Assembly (NCBI RefSeq): GCF_037414475.1
Contig: NZ_CP147913.1
Span: 10,054,501-10,118,500, forward strand
Length of the DNA: 64,000 bases
Source: Myxococcus stipitatus
GTDB lineage: Bacteria; Myxococcota; Myxococcia; Myxococcales; Myxococcaceae
Direction of reading: 5' to 3'
Below the pieces are notes generated by a model that searched no databases, had not been told where the DNA came from, and was given only the letters and a program-made list of their open reading frames with translations. Position 1 is the first letter of the stretch, and every line of letters begins with the position of its first letter. Shown here piece by piece: positions 16,697 through 25,481 of the stretch. A program made the translations under genes and the position numbers.

Positions 16697-17620
16697 CTAA
16701 TCCACCGCTCCCGCCTTTGGCTCGGAGTTGGTGAGCCGCCGAGCAAGCCACTCCCCCCACCCCAGTGGCGCGCCCCCGGGGTTCTCCCGGGCGTACTCGT
16801 GGAACCGGGCCAGGAAGGCCCGCCGCTCGGCGATATAGGGGGCCTTGGGGCTGGAGGGGTCCGCCTCCTTGCGCAGGTCGTAGCCGCCCAGGCGGGTCTG
16901 GCGTTCGAGCACGGCGTCCAACGAGAGGTGCCCCGCGTTGTGAAGCAGGTCGAGCAGACACATGAACGTGGCGGTCCGTCCCTTGCCCCCTCGGCAATGC
17001 AGGTGGAGATGGGCCCGCTCGTCCAGCCCGCGAATCCACTGGATGAAGTCATCCACGGTGGCATCCCGGGGCCGCGAGTGGTCCGTGACGAGGAAGCGGA
17101 CATAGCGGCCTGGAGGAAGCTCGAAGGCACACGCTTCGTCCATCACCGTGCGGCATTCCCAATCGCTCGACGACGCGGGCGCGCGGCGCTTCACGCCCGC
17201 CACATCACTCACCCTCGCACGCTGGGACCGAGACAGCAGCAACAGCCGCTCATGCTCGAGCGACAGCGCCTCTTCGTCGGACAACCCCGCCGCGCCCCAG
17301 TTGGATTCGGCGTACCAGCTCACCGCCGCTCCATTCAAGAATCCATGTGACTCCTGACGGAGGTCCACGACGTGGAGCCGCTCGCGTGGCACGTCCGCGA
17401 GCCGCCGCAGGACATCTCGATACCCGGCGACCGAGAGCTGCGCGCTCCCCGAGCAACGCAAGCCCTCCAGTCCCCGAGTGTCCAACCCGCCCATGTCCGG
17501 GAGCTGCGTCGTCGACCGGAACTGGCGGGCCTCGGCCCCATCATCGTCGAGCACGAGCGGGGCGGATGTCGCATCGGCGGCCAGCGGCGGAACGAGCACG
17601 TGCTCCTCAATCCACTTCAT
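16697..17620 (-). CDS. PTP-like inositol-polyphosphate phosphatase (phytase family)
   Basis: This 307-residue enzyme has the cysteine phosphatase signature HCRGGKGRT (His208, Cys209, Arg215) and an upstream general-acid loop VTDHSRP (Asp180). The VDLRQESHGFLNGAAVSWY segment and W-G-A-A-G that follow are diagnostic of bacterial PTP-like phytases of the PhyAsr type. The P-loop lysine (G-K-G-R) is shared with PTEN and favours highly phosphorylated inositol substrates. There is no signal peptide, unlike secreted phytases, so the substrate is probably intracellular. Its ATG lies inside the upstream gene (14-base overlap) and the MNIO gene starts 10 bases after its stop, so the three are probably translated together. 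Confidence 0.85.
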   Translation of the reverse strand: MKWIEEHVLVPPLAADATSAPLVLDDDGAEARQFRSTTQLPDMGGLDTRGLEGLRCSGSAQLSVAGYRDVLRRLADVPRERLHVVDLRQESHGFLNGAAVSWYAESNWGAAGLSDEEALSLEHERLLLLSRSQRARVSDVAGVKRRAPASSSDWECRTVMDEACAFELPPGRYVRFLVTDHSRPRDATVDDFIQWIRGLDERAHLHLHCRGGKGRTATFMCLLDLLHNAGHLSLDAVLERQTRLGGYDLRKEADPSSPKAPYIAERRAFLARFHEYARENPGGAPLGWGEWLARRLTNSEPKAGAVD

Positions 17621-19676
17621 CGGGGTTCAGCGCGCTGGAAGACGCGGCCTGGACCATCGGTCCCATGAGCATCTTTTGAGGCCCGCCCCCATCACTCGCC
17701 AGCTTATCGAACATCCAGCGGATGTGTTTGATGCGCTCATCACGCTCCGCGCGCTCCTCCAAGTCCGTCGTCTTGTCACTCGCGTTCTTCACCAGCCATT
17801 TATTGAACAGCTTCTTCATCGCGGGGTCACCCATGTACTGGTCCACGCCCAGGATGGCCGCGATGTCGACCTGGAACTGCATGCGGTCCTTGAGCGACAG
17901 CGAGGGGACTTCTTCCGGCTTGAAGAGCACGAGGGAGTTCATCACCGACCCAGACACGGGCTGAGGGACGGGGGGATTCTCGGCGAGCCGCCGCCATTCC
18001 GCATATTCGCGAAGCACCGCGGCGTTCTGCTCGGGGGTCCACACATCCACCTCGGGAGCCGTGCGGTCCACGTCACCCGTCGTGTTCCACCGAGGAATCA
18101 CGGCGCCAGGACACGCCTCGAGCGCGGCCTGACGTGCGCTCGCGGTCGCCGCTTTGAGCTCCCGATGGAACGACGGGCCTCGCTTCCCGAAGAGCCGGAT
18201 GCACTCCGACCAGAAGGTCCGCACATTCGTCTGCCCGGTGAGTGAGGAGGCGAGAATCGCACTCCACGCGGCATCCTCCGCGGGTCGAGCAATAGCGCCC
18301 AGGTTCCTCACCGTGGCATCCGCGTACGTCCCCTGGAACGTCTCGAACAAGGTGTGAAAGCCACTCACCCGCTTGTCGTAATACAGCCGCCAGAGCACCG
18401 AGTACCCCGCGGAGATGACCAACCCCAAGGGGACGTTGGCGAGCGCGGGCAACGTCCCGACCAGATTGAGCCAGGCCAGGATGCGGCCCTGATTGTGACC
18501 CGAGGTCCCCGCGTAGAGCGGCGCGAGCATCAACCTGGACGAGACCACGTTGGGACACAGCTCGTTGCGCGACCAGCCCGCGGCGAAGGGGAACGCCTTG
18601 CCTGGGTCATGAGGCGTCGCGCTGTCGTGTTGGCTCATCGCCGTGGCCCAGCCGCCGTATCCCCCGATGTTGTCTGGCAGCCCGTTGAGCTGAGGCGCCC
18701 CGAACGAGACGCGCCAGTGGTTGCTTGCGTGCTTGCCACCGGGAAGGATGCGCGCCAGGTCGCTGATGAGAACCTGATACCGCACCACCGGAGGCAACAA
18801 CCTCCACCGGCGATACTCCGCCCCGCCCGCGAGCCCCTTGAACGTATCGACCGCGCCTCGGTTCACGCTCGCGCGCGTGGCGGCGGAGTCGTCGAGGGCA
18901 TCATGAATGGCCCCCAGGACACGAGGCCTCGCGACGTCCTCGGCCACCGCCTCCAACGGCGCGCCCCGCAGGTAGTACGGCAGGTACTCCCACATCCTAT
19001 GGGTGGGCACGATGGTGTTGGCCGTGAAGGCATTCGCCACGGCCTCCAACATCTGGAGTTGAAACGCGGCCAGTCCAGGACTGCGCAGCAGCGACAGCAC
19101 CGCGATCTTCTCGATGGTGCGCGAGGGCCACGAGGTGACCTCGCCCACGAGGGCGCGAGCCGCCTCCGTCACATTGCGATAGATCTGAATCCGGTCGCGC
19201 CGGCCCGCGACGTTCAAATCCTTGAAGAAGTCAGACGCCGCCAGCAGGCGCAGCGTGGCTTGACTGAGCCCGTAACCGTTCCAAAGCCTCGCATACTGTT
19301 CATCCACCGTGGCGCGGTGCGCGTCGCGGCTGTTGAGGTTTCCCGACAGGGGACTCAGCCAGATCTTCAGCTGCTTCACATAGTGCTTCTGGACGTCGGC
19401 CGTGACGAAGGCGTCGTCCCGAATCGAGAAGTCGACGCCCCACGTCGTCGTCGCACGGGCGATGAGCGCCAGACACACCTTGTCCGCCGCAGCCACGCGA
19501 AGCAGCCGCCTTCCGAAATCCATCGGGTCCGCGTCGAGCGAATACCAAGGGACGATGGTCCTCACGCCATCACCGAGCTTCGGGTACTGGGTGGTGTAGC
19601 TCGCGACAGTGACCTCATCGAGGGCCGTCGTGATGACTGCGTTCGTAACCGCGCTGGACCTCAAGAAAATCAGCAT
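17607..19676 (-). CDS. Large protein of unknown function, first gene of the MNIO/phosphatase operon
   Basis: This 689-residue protein matches nothing I recognise. There is no signal peptide. A moderately hydrophobic stretch lies at about 399-428 (ILAWLNLVGTLPALANVPLG and beyond). The middle region is rich in Asn, His and Gly motifs (KHASNHWRVSFG, PDNIGGYGGW, TSGHNQGR), and the C-terminus is Met/Ser-rich and looks flexible. The stop lies 14 bases inside the phosphatase gene. I used ATG 19676; an upstream ATG at 19715 would add 13 residues, and AAGGAG lies 12 bases before 19676. Tight coupling suggests that it is a substrate, partner or effector of the downstream enzymes. That is inference from position only. 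Confidence 0.7.
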   Translation of the reverse strand: MLIFLRSSAVTNAVITTALDEVTVASYTTQYPKLGDGVRTIVPWYSLDADPMDFGRRLLRVAAADKVCLALIARATTTWGVDFSIRDDAFVTADVQKHYVKQLKIWLSPLSGNLNSRDAHRATVDEQYARLWNGYGLSQATLRLLAASDFFKDLNVAGRRDRIQIYRNVTEAARALVGEVTSWPSRTIEKIAVLSLLRSPGLAAFQLQMLEAVANAFTANTIVPTHRMWEYLPYYLRGAPLEAVAEDVARPRVLGAIHDALDDSAATRASVNRGAVDTFKGLAGGAEYRRWRLLPPVVRYQVLISDLARILPGGKHASNHWRVSFGAPQLNGLPDNIGGYGGWATAMSQHDSATPHDPGKAFPFAAGWSRNELCPNVVSSRLMLAPLYAGTSGHNQGRILAWLNLVGTLPALANVPLGLVISAGYSVLWRLYYDKRVSGFHTLFETFQGTYADATVRNLGAIARPAEDAAWSAILASSLTGQTNVRTFWSECIRLFGKRGPSFHRELKAATASARQAALEACPGAVIPRWNTTGDVDRTAPEVDVWTPEQNAAVLREYAEWRRLAENPPVPQPVSGSVMNSLVLFKPEEVPSLSLKDRMQFQVDIAAILGVDQYMGDPAMKKLFNKWLVKNASDKTTDLEERAERDERIKHIRWMFDKLASDGGGPQKMLMGPMVQAASSSALNPDEVD

Positions 19677-19917
19677 GGCGTCGCGTCGCTCCTTCCAACA
19701 CGACGCGCAGAGCAAGCCTCATACCGACATGCCAGTCCCAAGGAGGCACACCCCCCAAGGCATCTGAGACGGCGTCCCGCCGTGACGCGCTTGCGTCCGG
19801 CCAATACGCCGACGCCGCATCGCGCTCCTCCTCGCGATGAGGCGAAAGCTCGGGAACCTTTCGCAGCGGATGGCTGTCCGACTCCCCGCGAATCGTTCCT
19901 GAACATGGAGGCAGTGG

Positions 19918-21801
19918 ATGAGACGGAACCCCTTGGCCGTCGCGGGTGTCGTGTGTGCGTTCGCGTTGGGCGGCACGTTGTCCGCCTGCCGCCCCAACGA
20001 GCCTATGAGTCCCCCGGCGCCAGAGACCCGGATGGGGTCGAAGGGCATCGGGGATGCGCCCTCCTCTCTCGACAGACTCAAGACGGGCAATCAGCCCACG
20101 CCCCCCCAGGCGCAGAAGCCCGAGGTCCGCGCGGCCGTCCCCGCCCCCTCGGGCGCGGTGTTCCCCTCCGACCCGAAAGCCCAGCGCGAAATCATGGAGC
20201 GGGCCTTCCATTCCCCTGCGCCCCGAGGCAAGGGCGCCTCTTCCATGGGGCTGGGGGCCGTGGGCACGGGGGCTGGGGGCGGAGGGCTCGCGATGAAAGG
20301 CCCCTCTGGCGTGTCCAACAAGTACGCCGCGGGAATCGGCGTCCTCGCGGGGAAGCGCGCCGTCGAACGGTACGGCGCGTCCACCTGGGGCGCCGCCCCG
20401 CGCGGGGGCGCAGACACCTCCTCTACTCCCAGCGCCGCGTCCTTCAAGGACTACGGCGTGAACGCCTTCGTGTCGACGCGAGAGGACCGTCTCTCCACCT
20501 TCGCGGTGGACGTGGACACGGCGTCCTACACACTCACGCGCCGCATTCTGATCGAGGGCAGCCTCCCTCCACGCGAGGCCGTGCGCGTGGAGGAGATGCT
20601 CAACTACTTCCGCTACACGTATCCCGAACCGGCCCCCGCCGAAGGGCCGCTCACCGTGCACCTGGATGCCGCGCCCTCGCCCTTCACGGAGGGACGGCAC
20701 CTGCTGCGCGTGGGGGTCCAGGGCAAGCAACTGAGCCTCGCCGAGCGCAAGCCCGCACACCTCACCTTCCTCGTGGATGTCTCCGGCTCGATGCAGTCAC
20801 CAGACCGGCTGCCGTTGGCCAAGCGCGCCCTGCGGATGCTGGTGGACAACCTGCGTGACGGCGACACCGTCGCGCTCGTCACGTACGCGGGTGCGGTCCG
20901 GCGCGTGCTGCCCCCCACGGGCATGGAGCGCAAGGCGCTCATCCACGCCGCCATCGAAGACCTGGTCGCGGAGGGCTCCACCGCGATGGGCTCCGGCATC
21001 GAGCTGGCCTACCAGGAGGCGATGAAGACGCTCGATGGAACCTCCTTGTCGCGCGTCATCATCCTCTCGGATGGCGATGCCAACGTCGGGAAGACCTCAC
21101 ACGAGGACATCCTCAAGTCCATCCGTGGCTACGTGAAGGAGGGCATCACCCTCACCACCGTCGGCTTCGGGATGAACAACTACAAGGACACGATGATGGA
21201 GCAGCTCGCGAACCAGGGGAATGGCAACAACTTCTACGTGGATTCCCTCATGGCCGCGCGCCGAGTCTTCCAGGAGCAGCTCGGAGGAACGCTGGAGGTC
21301 ATCGCGCAGGACGTGAAGCTCCAGGTGGAGTTCGACCCGAAGCAGGTCGCTCGCTACCGGCTCATCGGCTACGAGAACCGGGCCATCGCGGACCAGAGCT
21401 TCCGCGATGATCGCGTCGACGCGGGTGAACTGGGCGCGGGCCACACCGTCACCGCGCTGTATGAACTGGAGCTCGCCCCCGGCGCGGGCCAGGGACTGGC
21501 CACGGTGCGAGTGCGCGCGAAGAAGCCTCGGGGCGAGAGTGCATCCGAGCGCGAATACCGGTTCCAGGCCGGTGCCCTCGCGAAGACGTTCAAGTCCGCC
21601 AGCACCGACCTGCGCTTCGCGGTCGCGGTGATGGGCGCGGCGGAGCTGCTCCGGCGAAGCCCTCACGCGGAGCAGTGGAGCCTGGAGACAGTGCTCGAGA
21701 TTGCACGCGCCGCGACGCCCAGGGGCAACGCGGAACGTGAGGAGTTCCTCACGCTGTTGGAGCGGGCTCGCCCCCTGATGCGAGGCGTGGCCGCGCGCTG
21801 A
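19918..21801 (+). CDS. YfbK-type VWA-domain lipoprotein
   Basis: This 627-residue protein begins with a lipoprotein signal (cysteine in GGTLSACRP, about residue 24). A Gly/Ala/Pro-rich spacer (25-170) follows. Then come a conserved N-terminal YfbK block with STFAVDVDTASYT and V-R-V-E-E-M-L-N-Y-F, and a von Willebrand A domain (about 275-450) with an intact MIDAS (FLVDVSGSM, the T in EGSTAMGSG and ILSDGDAN). The C-terminal DUF3520-type region contains VKLQVEFDPKQVARYRLIGYE. The family is widespread in the bacterial envelope with no settled role; metal-dependent protein binding is expected. GGAGG 6 bases upstream supports ATG 19918. It is divergent from the 689-residue gene across 241 bases. 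Confidence 0.88.
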   Translation: MRRNPLAVAGVVCAFALGGTLSACRPNEPMSPPAPETRMGSKGIGDAPSSLDRLKTGNQPTPPQAQKPEVRAAVPAPSGAVFPSDPKAQREIMERAFHSPAPRGKGASSMGLGAVGTGAGGGGLAMKGPSGVSNKYAAGIGVLAGKRAVERYGASTWGAAPRGGADTSSTPSAASFKDYGVNAFVSTREDRLSTFAVDVDTASYTLTRRILIEGSLPPREAVRVEEMLNYFRYTYPEPAPAEGPLTVHLDAAPSPFTEGRHLLRVGVQGKQLSLAERKPAHLTFLVDVSGSMQSPDRLPLAKRALRMLVDNLRDGDTVALVTYAGAVRRVLPPTGMERKALIHAAIEDLVAEGSTAMGSGIELAYQEAMKTLDGTSLSRVIILSDGDANVGKTSHEDILKSIRGYVKEGITLTTVGFGMNNYKDTMMEQLANQGNGNNFYVDSLMAARRVFQEQLGGTLEVIAQDVKLQVEFDPKQVARYRLIGYENRAIADQSFRDDRVDAGELGAGHTVTALYELELAPGAGQGLATVRVRAKKPRGESASEREYRFQAGALAKTFKSASTDLRFAVAVMGAAELLRRSPHAEQWSLETVLEIARAATPRGNAEREEFLTLLERARPLMRGVAAR

Positions 21802-21891
21802 ACAGAAACGCATCCCCTTCCCCGCTCCACGGCTTGGAAGCGGAGCCCATGAGGTACACTCCGCCCTCCACCCATTCCCCGGAGCCCTCCG

Positions 21892-22707
21892 ATGCACTCC
21901 GCCACCCAGGCCGAGATCGACGAGTCCCATGCGCAATTTCGAGGCGCGTGGCGGAGGATGGCGCTGGGAAGTCGCGCGGGCGAGGTGGTGGAGCGCCCGG
22001 AGGTCTATCTCGCCGCCTGCAATGTCGCGTGGGACATGATGAACGGGGCGTTCCTTCGCGCCCCCGTGGAGTCGGAGCAAGGACTCGCCGCGGCGGCTGC
22101 CTCCGCGGCGCGCTACTTCTCCATGGGCAAGCACCCCTGGTCCTTCATCGTCTCGGAAGACTGGCTCGCGCCGCAGGTGCGCGCCCAGGCCGCGTCCATT
22201 CTCGCCTGGTACAAGCTCAAGCCCCTCACCAGCGTCACCGGCATGGTGTGCGAGAAGCTCGCCGCCCCCACCCGTCCTCCTTCCCCTCTGGAGGTCCGCC
22301 CGGTCGTGAACGCCTGGGGACGCCAGGCCGTGGCTGACATCAACGCCCTCTCCTACGACATGCCCAAGGAACTGGGGCGCGAGGCCATGGACGTGGAGAG
22401 CTTCTTCGGCACCGAGGCCCGTGGCTTCGTCGCGTGCCAGGGGGATGCCGCCGCGAGCAGCTCGGTGGTGCTCCGCGTGGACGACATCGCGTACATCGCC
22501 CTGGTCGCCACCCGGCCCGAACATCGCCGCATCGGCGCGGCGGAGGCCGCCATGCGGCGCGCGCTGCACGAAGCCCGCGACGCCTGGGGCATCGAGCGCA
22601 GTGTGCTCCACGCCACGGAAGCCGGCTTCCCCCTCTATCTCCGCCTCGGCTACCGCCCCGTGACGCGCTTCCTCATCTACAGCGCCCCCGCGCCTGGCAT
22701 GAGCTGA
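21892..22707 (+). CDS. GNAT-family N-acetyltransferase
   Basis: This is a 271-residue protein. The C-terminal half (about 130-265) is a GNAT domain: the segment DIAYIALVATRPEHRRIGAA carries the acetyl-CoA pyrophosphate loop (R-R-I-G-A-A), and ATEAGFPLYLRLGYRPVTRF is the usual terminal motif with Tyr. The N-terminal 125 residues form a helical region sometimes found before such domains. The substrate cannot be told from the sequence. It follows the VWA gene by 90 bases on the same strand and may be read from its own promoter. Confidence 0.8.
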   Translation: MHSATQAEIDESHAQFRGAWRRMALGSRAGEVVERPEVYLAACNVAWDMMNGAFLRAPVESEQGLAAAAASAARYFSMGKHPWSFIVSEDWLAPQVRAQAASILAWYKLKPLTSVTGMVCEKLAAPTRPPSPLEVRPVVNAWGRQAVADINALSYDMPKELGREAMDVESFFGTEARGFVACQGDAAASSSVVLRVDDIAYIALVATRPEHRRIGAAEAAMRRALHEARDAWGIERSVLHATEAGFPLYLRLGYRPVTRFLIYSAPAPGMS

Positions 22708-22940
22708 GTCCCAAGCCGCGCTTCACAGCGCCCCCGGAACTGTCTGGACTGGGCCGCGAGACTCGCACGGCGCGCCAGCACCTTTTTCTACCGGCTCTGA
22801 AAGCGTGGACCTTCAGTGGAGACCGGGAGCGCGCGAAGGAAGACGGAAGCGGCGCTGCCCGCTCGTGAAACCGTGAGGCTGTGGCAGACTTGGCACTCCT
22901 GGGGGTTGCAGAGGGCGCCGCGGCGCACGGGAGTCCACAC

Positions 22941-23765
22941 ATGGCGACGTGGAATGACCTCATCCTCGCGACGCCCCGGCATGTGGGTGGAAAGCTGCTG
23001 GATGAAGGGCCCGTGGCGCTGCTGGAGGCGCTGCTGGGGACCGAGGGGGAGCAACGGGTCCTACTCAGCCACCTGCAGCGCGAGCCCCAATTGCCACGGG
23101 GCGGAGCCTTCCATGAAGGCCGCGACCACCTGGAAGCCGCGACGAAGCCTCAGTGCCCGCGAGAGGAACGGCTGGAGCGACTCAAGTCCGCCAGCCTCTG
23201 CTTCACCCGAGCGTTGAGTGCCGAACGGGACACCGCGCGCGTCTCGCTGCTCGCGCTCTACGTGGCGATGTGCCGTCTGCTGCTCGGCATGCCCAAGGAG
23301 TCGCGCGAGTGGCTCGCGATGGCCCATCAGGGCGCGGTGGAACTCCTGAAAGACATCCTCACCGAGGCGACGGGCGCTCAGGGCTTCACGCGCAACCGCT
23401 ACCTGGGCGGCATGCTCAACTTCGTCATCTACTTCACCAGCTCCGCCACGCTCGGCGCGGGATATCTCTTCTGGGACCGGGTGATGAACAGGCGCGCGGA
23501 CAAGGTGCTGCGCCGGGCCCTGACGCAGATGGAGCCCCTCGCCGCGTACGTCGACTCGCTTCGGGAGATCCGCCTCCGCTTGGGAGAGTCCACCACCAGC
23601 GTTCCTCGCTACGTGGTGGCGCACACCCTGGATGGCGGCCAATGGGTCTGCCGCATCACCCTGCGCACCCTGGTGGGCGAAGACGAAGCCGAGGACTTCA
23701 ACGGCCAGGACACCCGCCGCGTCTCCAGGACCGGCTCGGAGCGGTCCACGACCGTCATCCGCTGA
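22941..23765 (+). CDS. Conserved-looking protein of unknown function
   Basis: This is a 274-residue protein. ATG 22941 has GGGAG 8 bases upstream and is preferred over the in-frame GTG at 22881. The protein is mainly helical, with no signal peptide. A stretch near residues 150-170 (GGMLNFVIYFTSSATLGAGY) is hydrophobic enough for one membrane helix. Arg/Glu-rich helices flank it. The tail is polar and Ser/Arg-rich. No family was recognised. It stands alone between a 233-base gap upstream and the secreted protein at 23862. Confidence 0.6.
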   Translation: MATWNDLILATPRHVGGKLLDEGPVALLEALLGTEGEQRVLLSHLQREPQLPRGGAFHEGRDHLEAATKPQCPREERLERLKSASLCFTRALSAERDTARVSLLALYVAMCRLLLGMPKESREWLAMAHQGAVELLKDILTEATGAQGFTRNRYLGGMLNFVIYFTSSATLGAGYLFWDRVMNRRADKVLRRALTQMEPLAAYVDSLREIRLRLGESTTSVPRYVVAHTLDGGQWVCRITLRTLVGEDEAEDFNGQDTRRVSRTGSERSTTVIR

Positions 23766-23861
23766 AGCCTCCCCCTGGCCTGAATAGGCAGACACACACG
23801 AAGTGAACACCTCTCCACCCATGCTAGAGAGGAATCCAGACCTCGCGACAGGACTCACGAC

Positions 23862-24383
23862 ATGACCGCGCCCGCTGGACGACTCCTTGCCCTTGCCCTC
23901 TTTCTCACCTCGTCGACGTCGTTCGCCATCGAGCAATGGGCAGACGGACGCGCGGTGCTTCACTCGTGTCTCTACGCCAGCTCCTACGAGGCCGAGGTCC
24001 GGATGTCCTATCGGAACCTCACGCTGCCCTGGGGCACGTCCGTCTATCTCATCCACGGGTGGGGAGGATTCAACAACGGGGTCGCCTTCGACTGGGATGA
24101 CACCCAGACGCTCGACGTCCCCGCGTCCGCGCCGTGGACCTGGGCCGTGACGCTGAGGAAGACCATCTCCACCCGCAGCTCACCCAAGTGGTACGAGCAC
24201 TTCAACTACGTCTGGAAGGCCGTCCTCCCCGACGGCACCGTGCTCTACGAGAAGGGCAATGACTCCGCCTGGGGCTACTACTCCGCCGACCTGCGCGACA
24301 TCGCCCAGCGCCCCTGTACGTCGGACAACAACTTCATCGGCCCCCCGTTCGCGCTGACCATCACCTCCGTCGTGAAGAACTGA
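23862..24383 (+). CDS. Small secreted protein of unknown function
   Basis: This 173-residue protein has a cleavable signal peptide (GRLLALALFLTSSTSFA then IEQ). The mature part is rich in Trp, Tyr and Asn (YLIHGWGGFNNG, VAFDWDD, KWYEHFNYVW), suggesting a beta-sandwich of carbohydrate-binding type. Two cysteines (YEAEV-preceding HSCLY and QRPCTSD) could form one disulfide. The pattern resembles small secreted Ig-like or starch-binding-like domains, but no specific family can be named. Confidence 0.65.
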   Translation: MTAPAGRLLALALFLTSSTSFAIEQWADGRAVLHSCLYASSYEAEVRMSYRNLTLPWGTSVYLIHGWGGFNNGVAFDWDDTQTLDVPASAPWTWAVTLRKTISTRSSPKWYEHFNYVWKAVLPDGTVLYEKGNDSAWGYYSADLRDIAQRPCTSDNNFIGPPFALTITSVVKN

Positions 24384-24486
24384 CCAGCCCTGTCTCACCC
24401 GAACCCACACTCAAGGTACGGGGCTATTTCAGGTTTTACCGGGACGACACGTCAGACCCCTCCGCCATAGTTCCTGAAGGAGGGAG

Positions 24487-24636
24487 ATGGTGACGACTCA
24501 ATCGTTGTTGGTGTTCGTGCCGGTGGTGCTCGCGCTCGTCGCGGCGGTGACCATCCGGCGCCCGCGTCGGCGGACGCGACGAATCAAGGTCCGCGAGGAG
24601 TATCCGCCGTACTCCTCGCCCCAAGTGATGGGCTGA
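24487..24636 (+). CDS. 49-residue single-span membrane peptide
   Basis: A short gene of 49 codons plus stop encodes a hydrophobic N-terminal helix (TTQSLLVFVPVVLALVAAV, residues 3-21). It is followed at once by a very basic segment (IRRPRRRTRRIKVR) and a Tyr/Pro/Ser tail. The charge pattern predicts an N-out, C-in inner-membrane peptide. AGGAGGGAG directly precedes the ATG, an excellent Shine-Dalgarno sequence for this region. Two hairpins follow the stop at once (24637-24694). Good initiation signal, terminator and sensible topology support it as a real gene. The function is unknown; it precedes the CreB-like regulator by 143 bases. Confidence 0.6.
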   Translation: MVTTQSLLVFVPVVLALVAAVTIRRPRRRTRRIKVREEYPPYSSPQVMG

Positions 24637-24694
24637 GCCAGGACACAGTCCTGGCGCCCCGGGACGAGCGCCTCCTCGCGAGGTTGCTCGTCCC
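24637..24694 (+). terminator. Double hairpin after the 49-residue gene
   Basis: GCCAGGAC (24637-24644) pairs with GTCCTGGC (24648-24655) around a 3-base loop, directly after the stop codon. Next, GGGACGAGC (24661-24669) pairs with GCTCGTCCC (24686-24694), with an inner CCTC/GAGG pairing and a short pyrimidine run behind it. The second is the stronger terminator candidate and isolates the small gene from the regulator downstream. Confidence 0.65.
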
Positions 24695-24779
24695 TCCCTT
24701 CCCCCCGAAGTCCCAGTCTGAGCGACGGGCTGTTCGAGGAGCCCGCCACGGCGAGGCCCTGGGATAGACTTCGCCCACT

Positions 24780-25481
24780 GTGGCCGAACGTCCCACCATC
24801 CTGATCGTCGACGATGATCCCCACCTGCGGGACATCGTCCGCTTCGCGTTGGAGCAAGGCGGCTTCCGCGTGGAAGAGGCCGCGGATGGGCAGGCCGCGG
24901 TCGAGCAGGTCCGCCGCGTGTCCCCCGCGCTCATCGTCCTGGACATCATGATGCCGGAGATGGATGGGCTCGAGGTGTGCCGCGAGGTCCGCCGCTCGCA
25001 CGAGCTCCCCATCGTCTTCCTCTCCTCGCGGGACGACGAGGTGGACCGCATCCTCGGGCTCGAGCTCGGCGGAGATGATTACCTCACCAAGCCCTTCAGC
25101 CCGCGCGAGTTGGTGGCGCGAGTGAAGGCCGTCCTTCGCCGCGCGCGCGCCGCCCCGAAGCCCTCCGCCCCGTCCGCGACGGAAAGCCGGCCGCTCTTGC
25201 GCGGCCCCTTGAAGCTGGACGAAGAGCTCTTCCGGGCCTGGTGGGCGGAGAAGGAGGTCGTGCTGACGGTCACCGAGTTTCATCTCCTCGCCGCGCTGTT
25301 GCGGGTGCCGGGCAAGGTCTTCACCCGGGACGAGATGATGACGCGCGTCTACGACGACGGCGTGGTGAGCGAGCGCACCATCGACAGTCACGTGCGCCGG
25401 GTGCGCCAGAAGTTCGCCGCGGCTGGCGGCGAGGTCATCGAGACAGTGCATGGGCTCGGCTATCGGCTCGCCATCCCGTAG
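24780..25481 (+). CDS. OmpR-family response regulator (CreB-like)
   Basis: This 233-residue protein has a receiver domain (1-120) with acidic pocket Asp11-Asp13, phospho-acceptor Asp55 in LIVLDIMMPEMDG, the switch Ser/Thr in FLSSRDD and Lys in LTKPFSP. It is joined to a winged-helix DNA-binding domain (about 140-230) with LTVTEFHLL and RTIDSHVRRVRQKF. The start is GTG 24780. Its last 32 bases overlap the kinase gene, so the pair is coupled. The presence of a CreD-like gene nearby makes CreB the best analogy. Whether it responds to the same cues as E. coli CreB is unknown. Confidence 0.88.
   Translation: MAERPTILIVDDDPHLRDIVRFALEQGGFRVEEAADGQAAVEQVRRVSPALIVLDIMMPEMDGLEVCREVRRSHELPIVFLSSRDDEVDRILGLELGGDDYLTKPFSPRELVARVKAVLRRARAAPKPSAPSATESRPLLRGPLKLDEELFRAWWAEKEVVLTVTEFHLLAALLRVPGKVFTRDEMMTRVYDDGVVSERTIDSHVRRVRQKFAAAGGEVIETVHGLGYRLAIP

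Noticed and set aside
22891-22910. TGGCAC ... TTGCA resembling a sigma-54 promoter before the gene at 22941
   Set aside because: The GG and GC pairs are 14 bases apart instead of 10, and no sigma-54 activator is nearby.
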